The position numbers were made by a program, and so were the translations under genes. Shown here in pieces: positions 8,904-17,719 of a DNA stretch of 38,617 bases. How positions within the stretch are numbered: position 1 is the stretch's first letter; each line of letters opens with the position of its first letter. The notes under the pieces were generated by a model. The model ran no database searches. It was given only the letters and a program-made list of their open reading frames with translations, and had not been told where the DNA came from. This stretch comes from Terrimicrobiaceae bacterium (GTDB taxonomy: Bacteria; Verrucomicrobiota; Verrucomicrobiia; Chthoniobacterales; JAATET01): contig JAQTOP010000026.1 of NCBI GenBank assembly GCA_028713285.1, forward strand, positions 1 to 38,617. The letters are read 5' to 3'.

Positions 8904-9914
8904 ATGACTCCACTCATTCTGCTCGTCGGATTTCTTGGCGCGGGCAAGACCACCTATCTCCGCCAGCTCCTGCCGCAGTTGCGCGCGCAGGGCGTCGATC
9001 CGCACGTCATCATCAACGATTATCAAAACGCCCGCGTCGATGCGGAGCTTCTCCGGGAACTCACCGACTCCGTCGTGCCCATCAGCGGGAGCTGCGTCTG
9101 CTGCGGCTCGCGCGAGGAGTTGCTCGGTGCGCTGGAAACGTTCGCTCACGCGCCGGGCCGCGCCGTCGTGATCGAAACGAACGGCACGACGGACTCCGAG
9201 GAATTGATCGAGCTGCTCTCGCTCGAACCGACGCTCGAGCGCTTCACGCAGCCGATCCAGCTCTCGGTGATCGACGGCCATCGCTGGCAAAAGCGCTTCT
9301 GGCATAATTCGCTCGAGCTCGATCAGGCAACGACGGCCAGCTTCCTCTTCATCGCGCGGGCCGATGAAATCGACGCAAACCGTCGCGCCCGCCTCGAGGA
9401 ATCGATCGAACACCACGGCATCCACGCAACGCCAGCCGATCCGGAGACGTTCGCCCGAGAGATCGCCGGCATCGTCGCCGCCGTGCGCGACCTGCCGGAC
9501 CGCGACGCCGTTGCCCACGAGGCCGGTTGCGCGTGCGGGCATCACGGCGACGGGGATCACGAGCAGCACCATCATCACGAGGAACCCGCCCACGACCATT
9601 CGGCGCACCATTTCGCCTCGCTGCAGATCGATCTTCCCCCGACGGTTGCCCGCGGCACGATCATCGCATTTCTCGACGGACTGCCTCCCGAGGTGATCCG
9701 CGTGAAGGGGCTCGCGCGCCTCGCCGATTCACCGGAGGAATATCACGTCTTCCAAAAGGTCGATTCCAGCGCGGTGCAGTGGCTGCCGATCGGGCGGACC
9801 TCCCGGCTGAGCCACCCGCTCGCGGTTTTGATCGGGCCCGGCATCGAGGCCGATGCCATTCGCGCTCGCGCGGCGGAACTCTTCGCTGGCGAGCCGGCGC
9901 AGGCGGCCTCGTAA
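8904..9914 (+). CDS. CobW/COG0523-family GTP-binding metallochaperone
   Basis: 336 residues. Visible: the P-loop GFLGAGKTT (9-17), the CxCC metal-binding motif CVCC (64-67) in SGSCVCCGS, the ETNGTTDSEE segment (91-100), and a histidine-rich stretch (about 204-235, containing GHHGDGDHEQHHHHEE) before the C-terminal CobW domain (TIIAFLDGLPPEVIRVKGLA). Family members load Zn, Co or other metals into client enzymes using GTP. The long His loop plus the neighbouring permease and YcgQ-like genes point to zinc, as in the B. subtilis yciC/ycgQ/ycgR setting. I found no clear Zur box upstream. ATG 8904 is chosen because it places the P-loop at the usual N-terminal position. Only three bases separate it from the permease gene. 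Confidence 0.9.
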   Translation: MTPLILLVGFLGAGKTTYLRQLLPQLRAQGVDPHVIINDYQNARVDAELLRELTDSVVPISGSCVCCGSREELLGALETFAHAPGRAVVIETNGTTDSEELIELLSLEPTLERFTQPIQLSVIDGHRWQKRFWHNSLELDQATTASFLFIARADEIDANRRARLEESIEHHGIHATPADPETFAREIAGIVAAVRDLPDRDAVAHEAGCACGHHGDGDHEQHHHHEEPAHDHSAHHFASLQIDLPPTVARGTIIAFLDGLPPEVIRVKGLARLADSPEEYHVFQKVDSSAVQWLPIGRTSRLSHPLAVLIGPGIEADAIRARAAELFAGEPAQAAS

Positions 9915-9917
9915 GCG

Positions 9918-10841
9918 ATGGGCGGCGCGTTTCATTTCAATTTCTCCGACTTCAGTTTCGCGTTCCTCAGCATCCTGCTCGAGGGCGCCCCGTTTCTGCT
10001 GCTCGGGACGATGATCGCGGGACTCATCGATCAATTCCTGCCCGTTCGCCTGATGACGCGCCTCCTGCCACGCAATCCCTACTGCGGCGCGCTGGTGAGC
10101 GGGCTGCTCGGGATCATCTTCCCGATGTGCGAGTGCGGCGTCGTGCCGATCATCCGCCGCCTGATGGCGAAAGGCCTGCCGCCCTCGAACGCGATCACCT
10201 ACATGCTCGCCGCGCCGATCGTGAATCCCATCGTGGCGTTCAGCACGTATTCCGCGTTTCGCGGGCAGGCGCCGCTGGACGTGACGCTCCTGCGCCTGAG
10301 CATCGGCTTCGGCATCGCGGCGATCGTCGGGATGGCGGTGCATCACCTCCCGCTGCGCCACGTGCTGCGGCCGCAGGTGATCGCCGACATCGCGCAGCCG
10401 CAGGGCCTTGCGGGCGGCGGAGCGCAGGGCGGCATCGGCGCGCGGCTGTGGGGCGCGCTCGCGGTTTGCGTCGGCGATTTTTTGAACATGGCGGTCTATT
10501 TCGTGTTCGGCGCGGCGGCGGCGGCGCTCTTCAACACGTCGGTGAATCAGGAAATCATCCTGCCGCTTGCCACGCATGGCTGGCTCGCGACGGTTTCGCT
10601 GATGGGCCTCGCCGCCACGCTGAGCCTCTGCAGCACGACGGATGCCTTCATCGCCGCGACGTTCGTAATGTTCCCGACCGTGTCGAAACTTGCGTTCCTC
10701 GTCTTCGGTCCGATGGTCAACTTCAAGTTGATTCTGCTCTACTCGTCCGTCTTCCGGAATCGCTTCGTGCTCGGACTGACCGCCGGCATTTTCGCGGCGG
10801 TGGTGGTCGTCTGCATGCGGTTGAAAGTCCTCGCGCTATGA
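9918..10841 (+). CDS. DUF318/YcgR-type membrane permease
   Basis: 307 residues, about eight membrane segments. It carries the family signature EGAPFLLLGTMIAG near the N-terminus, FPMCECGVVPIIRRL (Cys71 and Cys73) and LAAPIVNPIVAFSTY, and a second half copy LSLCSTTDAFIAATFV. The DUF318 family includes ArsP-type organoarsenical exporters and B. subtilis YcgR; the two-cysteine CEC motif suits soft-metal handling. The central loop (residues about 155-175) is glycine-rich and cytoplasmic. It overlaps the next gene by four bases (ATGA at 10838-10841), so the permease and the YcgQ-like protein are probably made as partners. The substrate is not shown by sequence; zinc or another divalent metal is inferred from context. 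Confidence 0.85.
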   Translation: MGGAFHFNFSDFSFAFLSILLEGAPFLLLGTMIAGLIDQFLPVRLMTRLLPRNPYCGALVSGLLGIIFPMCECGVVPIIRRLMAKGLPPSNAITYMLAAPIVNPIVAFSTYSAFRGQAPLDVTLLRLSIGFGIAAIVGMAVHHLPLRHVLRPQVIADIAQPQGLAGGGAQGGIGARLWGALAVCVGDFLNMAVYFVFGAAAAALFNTSVNQEIILPLATHGWLATVSLMGLAATLSLCSTTDAFIAATFVMFPTVSKLAFLVFGPMVNFKLILLYSSVFRNRFVLGLTAGIFAAVVVVCMRLKVLAL

Positions 10842-11656
10842 CTTCGATTCTCCACCGCTTTCTCAGCTCCGGCATCCTGGCCGTGTGGGGCACGGTCCTT
10901 TGCACCTTCTACTTCACCGGGCGAATCTCCGCATACCTCCACCCGACCTTCCAGCCATTCGCCCTCGCCGCCGGATGCGCGCTCGTTGTCCTGGCCTTCC
11001 TCGTGCTCATCGCGCCGGACCTCGAGGCCTCGCATTGCCCGTCGCCGGAACGCCCGCCCGTGCGCGGCGTGCTGATGGCATTGGTGCTCGTCGGGCCGCT
11101 GCTCGTGGCGTTTTCCAACTCTCAGGACAGCTTCGGCGCGAGCGCGGTGAGCAACCGCACCTACGTGCAGGACATCGCCCAGCTTCCCGCCGCCCAGCCA
11201 CCGGCCACCGTGGAACCCGCCCTGCCGGATGACGGCTCATCCGCCGAGGCAGGCGACAACAAGGCAGCCGATCCCTACAGCTTTCCGAAAAACAAAAAGG
11301 GCGATATCCAGGCGCAGGTCGTGGATTTCCTCTACGCGGCGCAGCTTCCCGAAATGCGCACCGAACTCGAGAACAAGCAGATCGAGGTGATCGGCCAGTT
11401 GATGCCCGCGAAGACCAACAATCCCCAGGGCAGTCGCTACGACGTGATCCGCATGTTCATGACCTGCTGCGCCGCCGACGCGCAACCCGTCGCCCTCCCC
11501 GTCGAGCCCAGGGACAAGCCCGGCCTGCGGGAGATGACGTGGGTGAAGGTCTCGGGGAAGGCGACTTTTCCCGTGATCGGCGGGCAGCGCATGCCCCTCA
11601 TCGAAAACGGCGTGATCGAAAAAACCGATCCGCCCGAGGACACCTACCTCTATTAG
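10838..11656 (+). CDS. TIGR03943/YcgQ family (DUF1980) membrane protein
   Basis: 272 residues: three membrane segments near residues 8-27, 40-60 and 78-94, then a Pro/Ala-rich linker and a C-terminal DUF1980-like domain with [14 protein letters not shown] and [15 protein letters not shown] (Cys210, Cys211). The family is found almost always beside a DUF318 permease and often beside a COG0523 GTPase, as here. The C-terminal domain probably faces outside and binds a metal through the CC pair and nearby polar residues (inference). The start overlaps the permease stop (ATGA). It is the last gene of the unit; tRNA-Ala follows on the other strand. Confidence 0.85.
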   Translation: MTSILHRFLSSGILAVWGTVLCTFYFTGRISAYLHPTFQPFALAAGCALVVLAFLVLIAPDLEASHCPSPERPPVRGVLMALVLVGPLLVAFSNSQDSFGASAVSNRTYVQDIAQLPAAQPPATVEPALPDDGSSAEAGDNKAADPYSFPKNKKGDIQAQVVDFLYAAQLPEMRTELENKQIEVIGQLMPAKTNNPQGSRYDVIRMFMTCCAADAQPVALPVEPRDKPGLREMTWVKVSGKATFPVIGGQRMPLIENGVIEKTDPPEDTYLY

Positions 11657-11683
11657 GCGCGAATCCGCGGAAGGAGCGGAAAA

Positions 11684-11756
<73 letters not shown>

Positions 11757-11832
11757 GAGGTCAGGCGGTGAACCTCACTGAAGGGTGGGACCGCGGCAAG
11801 TCAAAAAACGGGCAGCGACAGCCGTGGCAACG

Positions 11833-13560
11833 TCACTCCGGCACGACGATTTCGGCCGCGGTGTAGGGCTGGGAGCGCGGGCGGGCGATGAAGAAGCCCT
11901 GTGCGTAATCGATGCCCAGCTCCCCCAGCAGGTCATACTGCTCGCGCGTCTCAACACACTCGGCGACGGTTTTGATATTCCGAATGCGGGCCACCTCGCG
12001 GATCGCTCGAAGGATCGCCTGGTTGAAGTCGTTGTTCGTCAGATCGCGGATGAATGCGCAGTCGATTTTGAGAAAATCGATCGGCAGATTCTTCAAATAA
12101 GCCAGCGAGGAAAATCCCGCGCCGAAATCGTCGAGCGCCGTCTTAACGCCCATCGCGTTCATCTGGCCCAGCACCTCGCGCGCATTATCAAGGTTCGACA
12201 TGACTTCGGTCTCCGTAATCTCGAACAGCAGCCGCGCGGGATCGACCGAATATTCGGAAAGCGCGGACTCCAGGTGCCGGATGAGTTCGCTGTCGTTGAA
12301 CGATGGCGCCGCGAGATTCACGCCGAGCACCAGGCCGGGATGGTCCGCCAGAATCTTGAAAGCCGCATGGACCACGAAGCGGTCGAGCTTCTCGCCCTGG
12401 CCGGAGCGCTGAGCGGAACTCAGAAATGCGCCGGGGCTCACGATGATCGTCTGTTCGGGCGCCATGTAGCGGAGCAGCGCCTCCTGGTAGAGCAAGGTGC
12501 CGTCCACGGCCGAAACAATGGGCTGAAACCACAGCTCGAGGCTGTCGTCGCGCATGGCCTCCTGGATGCGCGTCGCCCAATTCGTATCCGCGATGAGCTT
12601 GGCAATCTCGCTGTCGCTCTCGCGGTGCAGCTCCACGCGATTGCGTCCGTGGGCCTTCGCCGCGTAGCACGCGGAATCCGCCGCCACGAGCACCTCGGCC
12701 GGCGTGAGCAAGGCATTCACCGGCGCGACGCCGATCGACGCTCCCACGCGAAAACTCATCCCCGAATCCAGAAACCGAAATTCGTCGAGTTTCTCGCGCA
12801 GGCGATCGGCCACCGCCATCGCCTGCTCGATGCCGGCATCGATGAGGATCACCACAAATTCGTCTCCGCCGAATCGCACGAGTTCATCCTGCGGCCGCGT
12901 CGTGGTCTTGATGAGCGCCGCAAGGGCGAGCAGCAGGCGGTCGCCGGCGTCGTGGCCAAGGGTGTCGTTGACGACCTTGAAATTGTCGAGGTCGAGATAC
13001 AGCACCGCCGCGGGCCGCCCCTCGTGCGTGGCTTGGATCGCCGCGAGCAGGGCGGGCTCGAGCTGGCTGCGGTTCAGCAGTTTCGTGAGCGGGTCGCGGG
13101 TCGCGAGGAACGTCAGCTCGTGCTCGAGGCGCTTGCGGGCGGCGATTTCCTTCACCTGCTTCTCCGCGATCGTGAGACGCACGTTGAGAAAGCCGGGATG
13201 ATACGGCTTCGCGACGTAATCGCTCGCCCCGGCGTCGAGGATGTCGCGCAAATCCTCGGGCTTGTCGTTGCCCGTGCCGACGAGGATGTAATACTGGTCG
13301 CCGTCGGGCTGCGCACGCAGTTGGCGGCAGAGTTCCAGCCCGCTCATTCCCGGGAGCTGCACGTCGAGCAGAATGATCGGGTAGTATTGCTCGAGCAGCC
13401 GCGCGAGCGCGATCTCGGCGCTCTCACAGGGAGCCGTAAGATGGCCCCGCTTGCGCACCAGCCGGTCGAGGAGGGCGCGCGTAACCGGGTCGTCCTCCAC
13501 GATGAGCACGTCGAGCGCCGTGAGAGGCTCGATGGCCGAAGCGGCGGCCCGGTGGCTCAC
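11833..13560 (-). CDS. Response regulator with GGDEF and EAL domains
   Basis: 575 residues. Receiver domain at 1-125 with phospho-acceptor Asp66 (LLDVQLPG) and Lys118 (VAKPY); GGDEF domain at about 145-310 with an intact RFGGDEFV; EAL domain at about 320-565 with EALLR, NLAAP, EITETE, DDFGAGFSSL, KID and AECVE, all residues needed for metal binding and catalysis. It could therefore both make and break cyclic di-GMP, with phosphorylation as the switch. No membrane segment. GTG 13560 is chosen because GGGGAG lies six bases before it and it overlaps the upstream lipoprotein stop (GTGA); GTG 13566 is too close to that site. No histidine kinase is seen nearby. Confidence 0.93.
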   Translation of the reverse strand: MSHRAAASAIEPLTALDVLIVEDDPVTRALLDRLVRKRGHLTAPCESAEIALARLLEQYYPIILLDVQLPGMSGLELCRQLRAQPDGDQYYILVGTGNDKPEDLRDILDAGASDYVAKPYHPGFLNVRLTIAEKQVKEIAARKRLEHELTFLATRDPLTKLLNRSQLEPALLAAIQATHEGRPAAVLYLDLDNFKVVNDTLGHDAGDRLLLALAALIKTTTRPQDELVRFGGDEFVVILIDAGIEQAMAVADRLREKLDEFRFLDSGMSFRVGASIGVAPVNALLTPAEVLVAADSACYAAKAHGRNRVELHRESDSEIAKLIADTNWATRIQEAMRDDSLELWFQPIVSAVDGTLLYQEALLRYMAPEQTIIVSPGAFLSSAQRSGQGEKLDRFVVHAAFKILADHPGLVLGVNLAAPSFNDSELIRHLESALSEYSVDPARLLFEITETEVMSNLDNAREVLGQMNAMGVKTALDDFGAGFSSLAYLKNLPIDFLKIDCAFIRDLTNNDFNQAILRAIREVARIRNIKTVAECVETREQYDLLGELGIDYAQGFFIARPRSQPYTAAEIVVPE

Positions 13561-14231
13561 GGCCACTCCCCAAGCTTCTTCGCATGGGAAACTTCCTTCC
13601 GAGGGATAAAGCCTTCCTGCGCCATGTATTCAGAAAGCACAGCGACGACTTCGCGGGAAGTCCGAATGACATCGAAGCTCAAACCCGGACCCAAATGCGC
13701 CAGGGTATCGAGGCTCATGAGATAAAAGTTCGGATTTACAAGGCCGACGATCACGCCCGGCTGGGCGTTCGAGCCGCCTGTCGTTCGGAAATGCAGGAAC
13801 GGACGCGGTTGCGGGCCGCTGAGATCATACACGGCGACCTCCGTCTCGACCTTCGTACCTCCGAGACCGAATCCGAACGCCGTTCGCAGCGCCCGGCTGC
13901 CTTGATTCACGCGGACGAATCGGCCCGTCACCAGCCACGCACGCTCTCGCTGGAACGCGGCCGCGCGGGGCAGCGCCACAGCGCGGACGAGCCGCTTGTT
14001 GACGCGCTCGGCGGTCGCCAGCGCGAGCTGCCTCGCGACGTTGCGGCGAAATTGATTGAGGTTGCGGGCGCCACGGTCCACGCGGAACACACGGCGCGGC
14101 GCATCAAATTCCTGCACATAGATTTCCTGCGGAGCCGGCACGGCCTCGCCGGGCCGCCGAATCTGATCCACGCTCACCGAGGCGCAGCCCGCCAGCAATC
14201 CAAGCACAATGACGAACAGGAATCGGCACAT
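13557..14231 (-). CDS. DUF4410-like lipoprotein
   Basis: 224 residues with a lipoprotein signal, MCRFLFVIVLGLLAGCAS, lipobox LLAGC (Cys at 16), so it should be anchored in the envelope. The body has ALATAERVNKRLVRAVALP and LVTGRFVRVNQGSRALRTAF followed by FGLGGTKVETEVAVYD, the pattern of DUF4410 proteins, which are envelope lipoproteins without a known activity. Its stop overlaps the start of the REC-GGDEF-EAL gene by four bases, so the two are co-translated. A cyclic di-GMP protein coupled to an envelope lipoprotein suggests an output or sensing link at the cell surface, but this is an inference. Confidence 0.7.
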   Translation of the reverse strand: MCRFLFVIVLGLLAGCASVSVDQIRRPGEAVPAPQEIYVQEFDAPRRVFRVDRGARNLNQFRRNVARQLALATAERVNKRLVRAVALPRAAAFQRERAWLVTGRFVRVNQGSRALRTAFGFGLGGTKVETEVAVYDLSGPQPRPFLHFRTTGGSNAQPGVIVGLVNPNFYLMSLDTLAHLGPGLSFDVIRTSREVVAVLSEYMAQEGFIPRKEVSHAKKLGEWP

Positions 14232-14285
14232 GGGGACGAGGAGCTTGTTGCCCGCCGGTCATCTGTCCATTAAAAAATCCGGCCA

Positions 14286-15584
14286 ATGCCTGCACTCATC
14301 GCCGCCGCGGCGCACGCCTCCGATCCGAGTCCCTGGATGCTGCTCCCGTTCGCGGCGATGCTGCTGAGCATTGCGGTGATGCCGTTCGTCCACGCCCACT
14401 GGTGGGAGCGCCACTATCCAAAAGTCGCACTCGCCCTTGGCGCGATCACCGCCGGCTACTACCTCTTTGCCCTGCAAAACGGTCACCGCATGCTCGAAGT
14501 CGCCCACGAATACTTCAGCTTCATGTCGCTCATCGGGTCGCTCTTCGTCGTGGCAGGTGGCATCCACATCACGGTCAAGGGCGAGGCCCGCCCGTGGATC
14601 AACGCGCTCTTCCTCTTTGTCGGTGCCGTTCTTGCGAACTTCATCGGCACGACCGGCGCGTCCATGCTGCTCATCCGGCCATGGGTTCGCATGAACAAAT
14701 ACCGCGTGACCGCCTACCACATCGTCTTCTTCATCTTCATCGTCAGCAATGTCGGCGGCTGCCTCACGCCCATCGGCGACCCGCCGCTCTTCCTCGGCTT
14801 CCTCAAGGGCGTGCCGTTCCTCTGGGTGATCGAGAATTGCTGGGCGGCCTGGGCCATCGTGCTCGCGCTTCTCATCGCCGTCTTCACGGTGATCGACGCG
14901 CGCAATTTCCGCCGCGCCCCGATCGACGTGCGCGAGCGCGAGACCGCGCAGGAAACGTGGCGCTTCGACGGACTGCCGAACGTTTTTTTCCTCGGGCTCA
15001 TTCTGGCCGGCGTCTTCCTCCACAAGCTGCTGCCCTTCCCGCTGCCGGACCTGCTCATGCTCGCCGCCGCGACGGCATCCTATTTCACGACGGCGCGGCC
15101 CGTGCACGAATCGAACCATTTCACCTTCGCCCCGATCCTCGAGGTCGGCTGGCTCTTTGTCGGCATCTTCGCCACGATGGTTCCCGCGCTTGACTATCTC
15201 TCGCTGCACTCCAGCCGCCTCGGGCTCGACACCCCGATGCAATTCTACTGGTGCACCGGCGTGCTCTCCGGCTTCCTCGACAACGCGCCGACGTATTTGA
15301 CCTTCCTCGCAGCCGCCGCCGGCGCCAAGGGGCTCAGCATCGACTCGCCCACCGACATCCTCCGCTTGATCGAAACCAACAATCACTTCCTCGTCGCCAT
15401 TTCGCTGGGCGCCGTCTTCTTCGGCGCACTCACCTACATCGGCAACGGCCCGAACCTCATGGTGAAAAGCATCTCGCGGCAACTCGGCGTGCGCACCCCG
15501 GGCTTTTTCGGGTATCTCTTTCTCTACGCCCTGCCCATCCTCCTTCCGATCTTCGGGCTTGTCGCGCTGCTCTTCTTCTCGTGA
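14286..15584 (+). CDS. Sodium:proton antiporter, NhaD/ion-transporter superfamily
   Basis: 432 residues with about eleven membrane segments. The conserved ion-transporter superfamily patches are seen twice, as expected for inverted repeats: SNVGGCLTPIGDPPLFLGFL in the first half and LSGFLDNAPTYLTF with GALTYIGNGPNLMVKSI in the second. Verrucomicrobial proteins of this type are usually named sodium:proton antiporters; a carboxylate transporter role cannot be excluded. The start MPALIAAAAHASDPSP at 14286 follows a weak TTGCCC-N17-TAAAAA candidate promoter (14248-14276). It is divergent from the DUF4410-like gene. Riboflavin synthase starts 38 bases after the stop, so the two may share a transcript. 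Confidence 0.8.
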   Translation: MPALIAAAAHASDPSPWMLLPFAAMLLSIAVMPFVHAHWWERHYPKVALALGAITAGYYLFALQNGHRMLEVAHEYFSFMSLIGSLFVVAGGIHITVKGEARPWINALFLFVGAVLANFIGTTGASMLLIRPWVRMNKYRVTAYHIVFFIFIVSNVGGCLTPIGDPPLFLGFLKGVPFLWVIENCWAAWAIVLALLIAVFTVIDARNFRRAPIDVRERETAQETWRFDGLPNVFFLGLILAGVFLHKLLPFPLPDLLMLAAATASYFTTARPVHESNHFTFAPILEVGWLFVGIFATMVPALDYLSLHSSRLGLDTPMQFYWCTGVLSGFLDNAPTYLTFLAAAAGAKGLSIDSPTDILRLIETNNHFLVAISLGAVFFGALTYIGNGPNLMVKSISRQLGVRTPGFFGYLFLYALPILLPIFGLVALLFFS

Positions 15585-15622
15585 TAGGCCGTTTTCTGAT
15601 CGCCTCAACAATTCCGACCCGT

Positions 15623-16216
15623 ATGTTCACAGGCCTCGTCGAAACCACTGGCATCCTGCGCGATTTCACCGACACGCCGCAAGGCCGCCGTCTTTCCATC
15701 GAAACGCCCGCCCTCGCCCCGGTCGCGGTCCTGGGCGAAAGCACTGCGGTGAACGGCTGCTGCCTCACCATCGCCGGGATTTCCGGTCCCGTGTTGCGCT
15801 TCGACCTCCTCGCCGAAACCCTCCGCGCCACAAACTTCGGCCGCCTCGTCCCCGGGTCCCGCGTCAATCTGGAACGCGCCCTCGCCGCAACCTCCCGCCT
15901 CGGCGGCCACTTCGTCCAGGGCCACATCGACTGCACCGCGACCGTGCTTGAAGTGGACTCCGCGGGACCAGACCTCGGCCTCGGCATCGAACTGCCCGCC
16001 GATTTCGCCCGTTACGTCGTCGCGAAGGGTTCCATCGCGATCAATGGCGTCTCACTTACCGTCGCGCGTCTGGAGGCCGACCGATTCGGAGTGTGGATCA
16101 TTCCGCACACGCGCGTCGAAACGAACCTCGGCGACCTGCGCACCGGCGACCATGTGAACCTCGAGTTCGACCTGCTGGCGAAATACACCGAGCGCCTCCT
16201 CGCCGCCCGCCACTAG
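15623..16216 (+). CDS. ribE: Riboflavin synthase, alpha subunit
   Basis: 197 residues, normal for the trimeric enzyme that dismutates two 6,7-dimethyl-8-ribityllumazine molecules to riboflavin. The two tandem lumazine-binding barrels are plain: MFTGLVETTG with STAVNGCCLTI and NLERAL in the first; GGHFVQGHIDCTATV with GSIAINGVSLTVARL and VNLEFDLLAKY in the second. The MFTGxVE start fixes the initiation codon. No FMN riboswitch is seen upstream and no other rib gene is near, so riboflavin genes are scattered in this genome. The stop overlaps that of the opposite OB-fold gene by four bases. Confidence 0.96.
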   Translation: MFTGLVETTGILRDFTDTPQGRRLSIETPALAPVAVLGESTAVNGCCLTIAGISGPVLRFDLLAETLRATNFGRLVPGSRVNLERALAATSRLGGHFVQGHIDCTATVLEVDSAGPDLGLGIELPADFARYVVAKGSIAINGVSLTVARLEADRFGVWIIPHTRVETNLGDLRTGDHVNLEFDLLAKYTERLLAARH

Positions 16217-16641
16217 TTCGGCTTCGGTGTCTCGGCTCCGACCGGCGGAGTCTCCACGATCTGGATCTGCTCCGGCGATTTCACGACGATCTGCGGCGTC
16301 GTCTCCTTGTAAATTGCAACCTTCCCGGAGATGCGCACCGTCCGATCTTTGTATTTATCGAAGCCGTCGGGAAAGGCCTGGTAGTCGGACCTAAAGACAA
16401 CCGCCACGAAACCGCCCGGGCCGCCTGCGAAGTTGATGAAAGTAATGCCGCCCGACGGCGTCGCGCCGATGCGCGTGATCCGACCCTCCACGACCGCCAC
16501 CTTGCCAGCGAGGGCCTTGATCGCATCGGTCGCCGAGGTCTGCACCACCGGCGGAGGTGCGACGGCCGGCGGCGCATCCGCTGCGAAAAGAAATGAAACG
16601 GAACCCAGGAGGGCGATTGCGAGCAGGAGCGGACGAATCAC
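16213..16641 (-). CDS. Secreted OB-fold-like protein
   Basis: 142 residues starting at GTG 16641: MIRPLLLAIALLGSVSFLFA forms a signal peptide with cleavage after the Ala-Asp-Ala region. A Pro/Ala linker is followed by KVAVVEGRITRIGATPSGGI, FINFAGGPGGFVAVVFRSD and DRTVRISGKVAIYKETTPQI, the strand order and spacing of an OB-fold like those of nucleic-acid-binding 'tRNA-anti' or YdeI/NirD-like secreted OB proteins. The exact ligand is unknown. A longer start (up to 16932) would remove the signal peptide from the N-terminus and run into the FHA-cyclase region. It converges with riboflavin synthase, overlapping by four bases. Confidence 0.7.
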   Translation of the reverse strand: MIRPLLLAIALLGSVSFLFAADAPPAVAPPPVVQTSATDAIKALAGKVAVVEGRITRIGATPSGGITFINFAGGPGGFVAVVFRSDYQAFPDGFDKYKDRTVRISGKVAIYKETTPQIVVKSPEQIQIVETPPVGAETPKPN

Positions 16642-16777
16642 CCTGCGAGCGTAACGTCCCGCCGATCCGTCGCAAGCGCGAAGCCTCCGGCCCCGGCCCT
16701 CGATTTCGCGATCGCCGGATTGCAGGCGTAATTTGCTCTGCCCTTGCGCTCCGCCGCGCTTAAGCTCCCGCCCTGCC

Positions 16778-17695
16778 ATGCGTGCGAAGTTGAGAATCCA
16801 GCCACCCGAGGGCGAGCCGTTCGAGGTTGATATCGCGAATACTGCGACCATTGGCCGCAGCAGGGACAATACGGTCTCGCTGCACTTCAGTCCGCACGTC
16901 TCCCGCCAGCACGCGATCATCCGCTGCCACAACGCCTACGAATACCAGATCATGGACCTCGGCAGCCGCAACGGTACCTTCGTCGATGGCCGCCGTGTCA
17001 TCACACCGCTCACGCTTCGCAACGGCTCCATCATCCGCATTACCAGCAACGAGCTTCTTTTCGAGCAGATCGACGATGCTCCGCACGACGGCGGCTACGA
17101 CGTCACCCTCGCCGGCACCGACGCCGGCATCGAGGAAGTCTGCGATGTGGCGATCATGGTCTGCGACATTCGCGCCTTCTCGACCATGAGCGAGCAACTG
17201 CCGGAGGAAATCCTCGCCCGCACCCTCGGCGAATGGTTTCGCACCGCCGGCAACCTCGTGCAGCAAAGCGGCGGCACCATCGACAAATTCATCGGCGACG
17301 CAATTCTCGCCTATTGGAACCCAGCCGACGGGGAAGGCGGAGAGGTCCGCGCCGCCCTCGGCGTCGGTCGCGAACTGCTCACCCTCGCCGAGGCCATGCG
17401 CTGGCCGCTCCGCGAGGCTCCGCCGTTCCGCATCGCCGTCGCCCTCCACCACGGCACCGTCACCTGCGGGAACATCGGGCTTGTCGCCCAGCGCGACGCC
17501 ACCATCATCGGCGACGCGGTGAACACCGCCTTTCGCATCGAGAGCATCATGAAGCCGCTCAACAAACCGCTCGTCCTCTCCGAAGATTTCCTTGCCCGGC
17601 TCGCCGAGTCCGCGGAAGCCTACGCCGACCTTGGCGTCCACGAACTCAAAGGAAAAAAGGAGCAGGTCCGCCTCTTCGGGCTGACGGGAGATTGA
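16778..17695 (+). CDS. FHA domain fused to class III adenylate/guanylate cyclase
   Basis: 305 residues. FHA domain at about 1-100: TIGRSRDNTVSL, SRQHAII and LGSRNGTFVDG carry the phosphothreonine-binding Arg, Ser, His and Asn. Class III cyclase catalytic domain at about 122-305: metal-binding Asp130 (VCDIRAFS) and Asp174 (KFIGDAILAYW), Lys170, and Asn249 and Arg253 in GDAVNTAFRIES. All catalytic residues seem present, so the protein should make cAMP or cGMP when its FHA domain binds a phosphorylated partner. No membrane segment, so it is cytoplasmic. The start is set by MRAKLRIQPPEG, which begins the FHA first strand. A Ser/Thr kinase partner is expected but none lies in this window. Confidence 0.9.
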   Translation: MRAKLRIQPPEGEPFEVDIANTATIGRSRDNTVSLHFSPHVSRQHAIIRCHNAYEYQIMDLGSRNGTFVDGRRVITPLTLRNGSIIRITSNELLFEQIDDAPHDGGYDVTLAGTDAGIEEVCDVAIMVCDIRAFSTMSEQLPEEILARTLGEWFRTAGNLVQQSGGTIDKFIGDAILAYWNPADGEGGEVRAALGVGRELLTLAEAMRWPLREAPPFRIAVALHHGTVTCGNIGLVAQRDATIIGDAVNTAFRIESIMKPLNKPLVLSEDFLARLAESAEAYADLGVHELKGKKEQVRLFGLTGD

Positions 17696-17719
17696 AGATA
17701 CCGCAACGCCCCATATCGC

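Noticed and set aside
11757-11832. Promoter for tRNA-Ala
   Set aside because: TTGACT at 11799-11804 (minus strand) has no acceptable -10 at 16-18 bases.
15585-15622. FMN riboswitch before riboflavin synthase
   Set aside because: The gap is only 38 bases, too short for the element, and no conserved core is seen.
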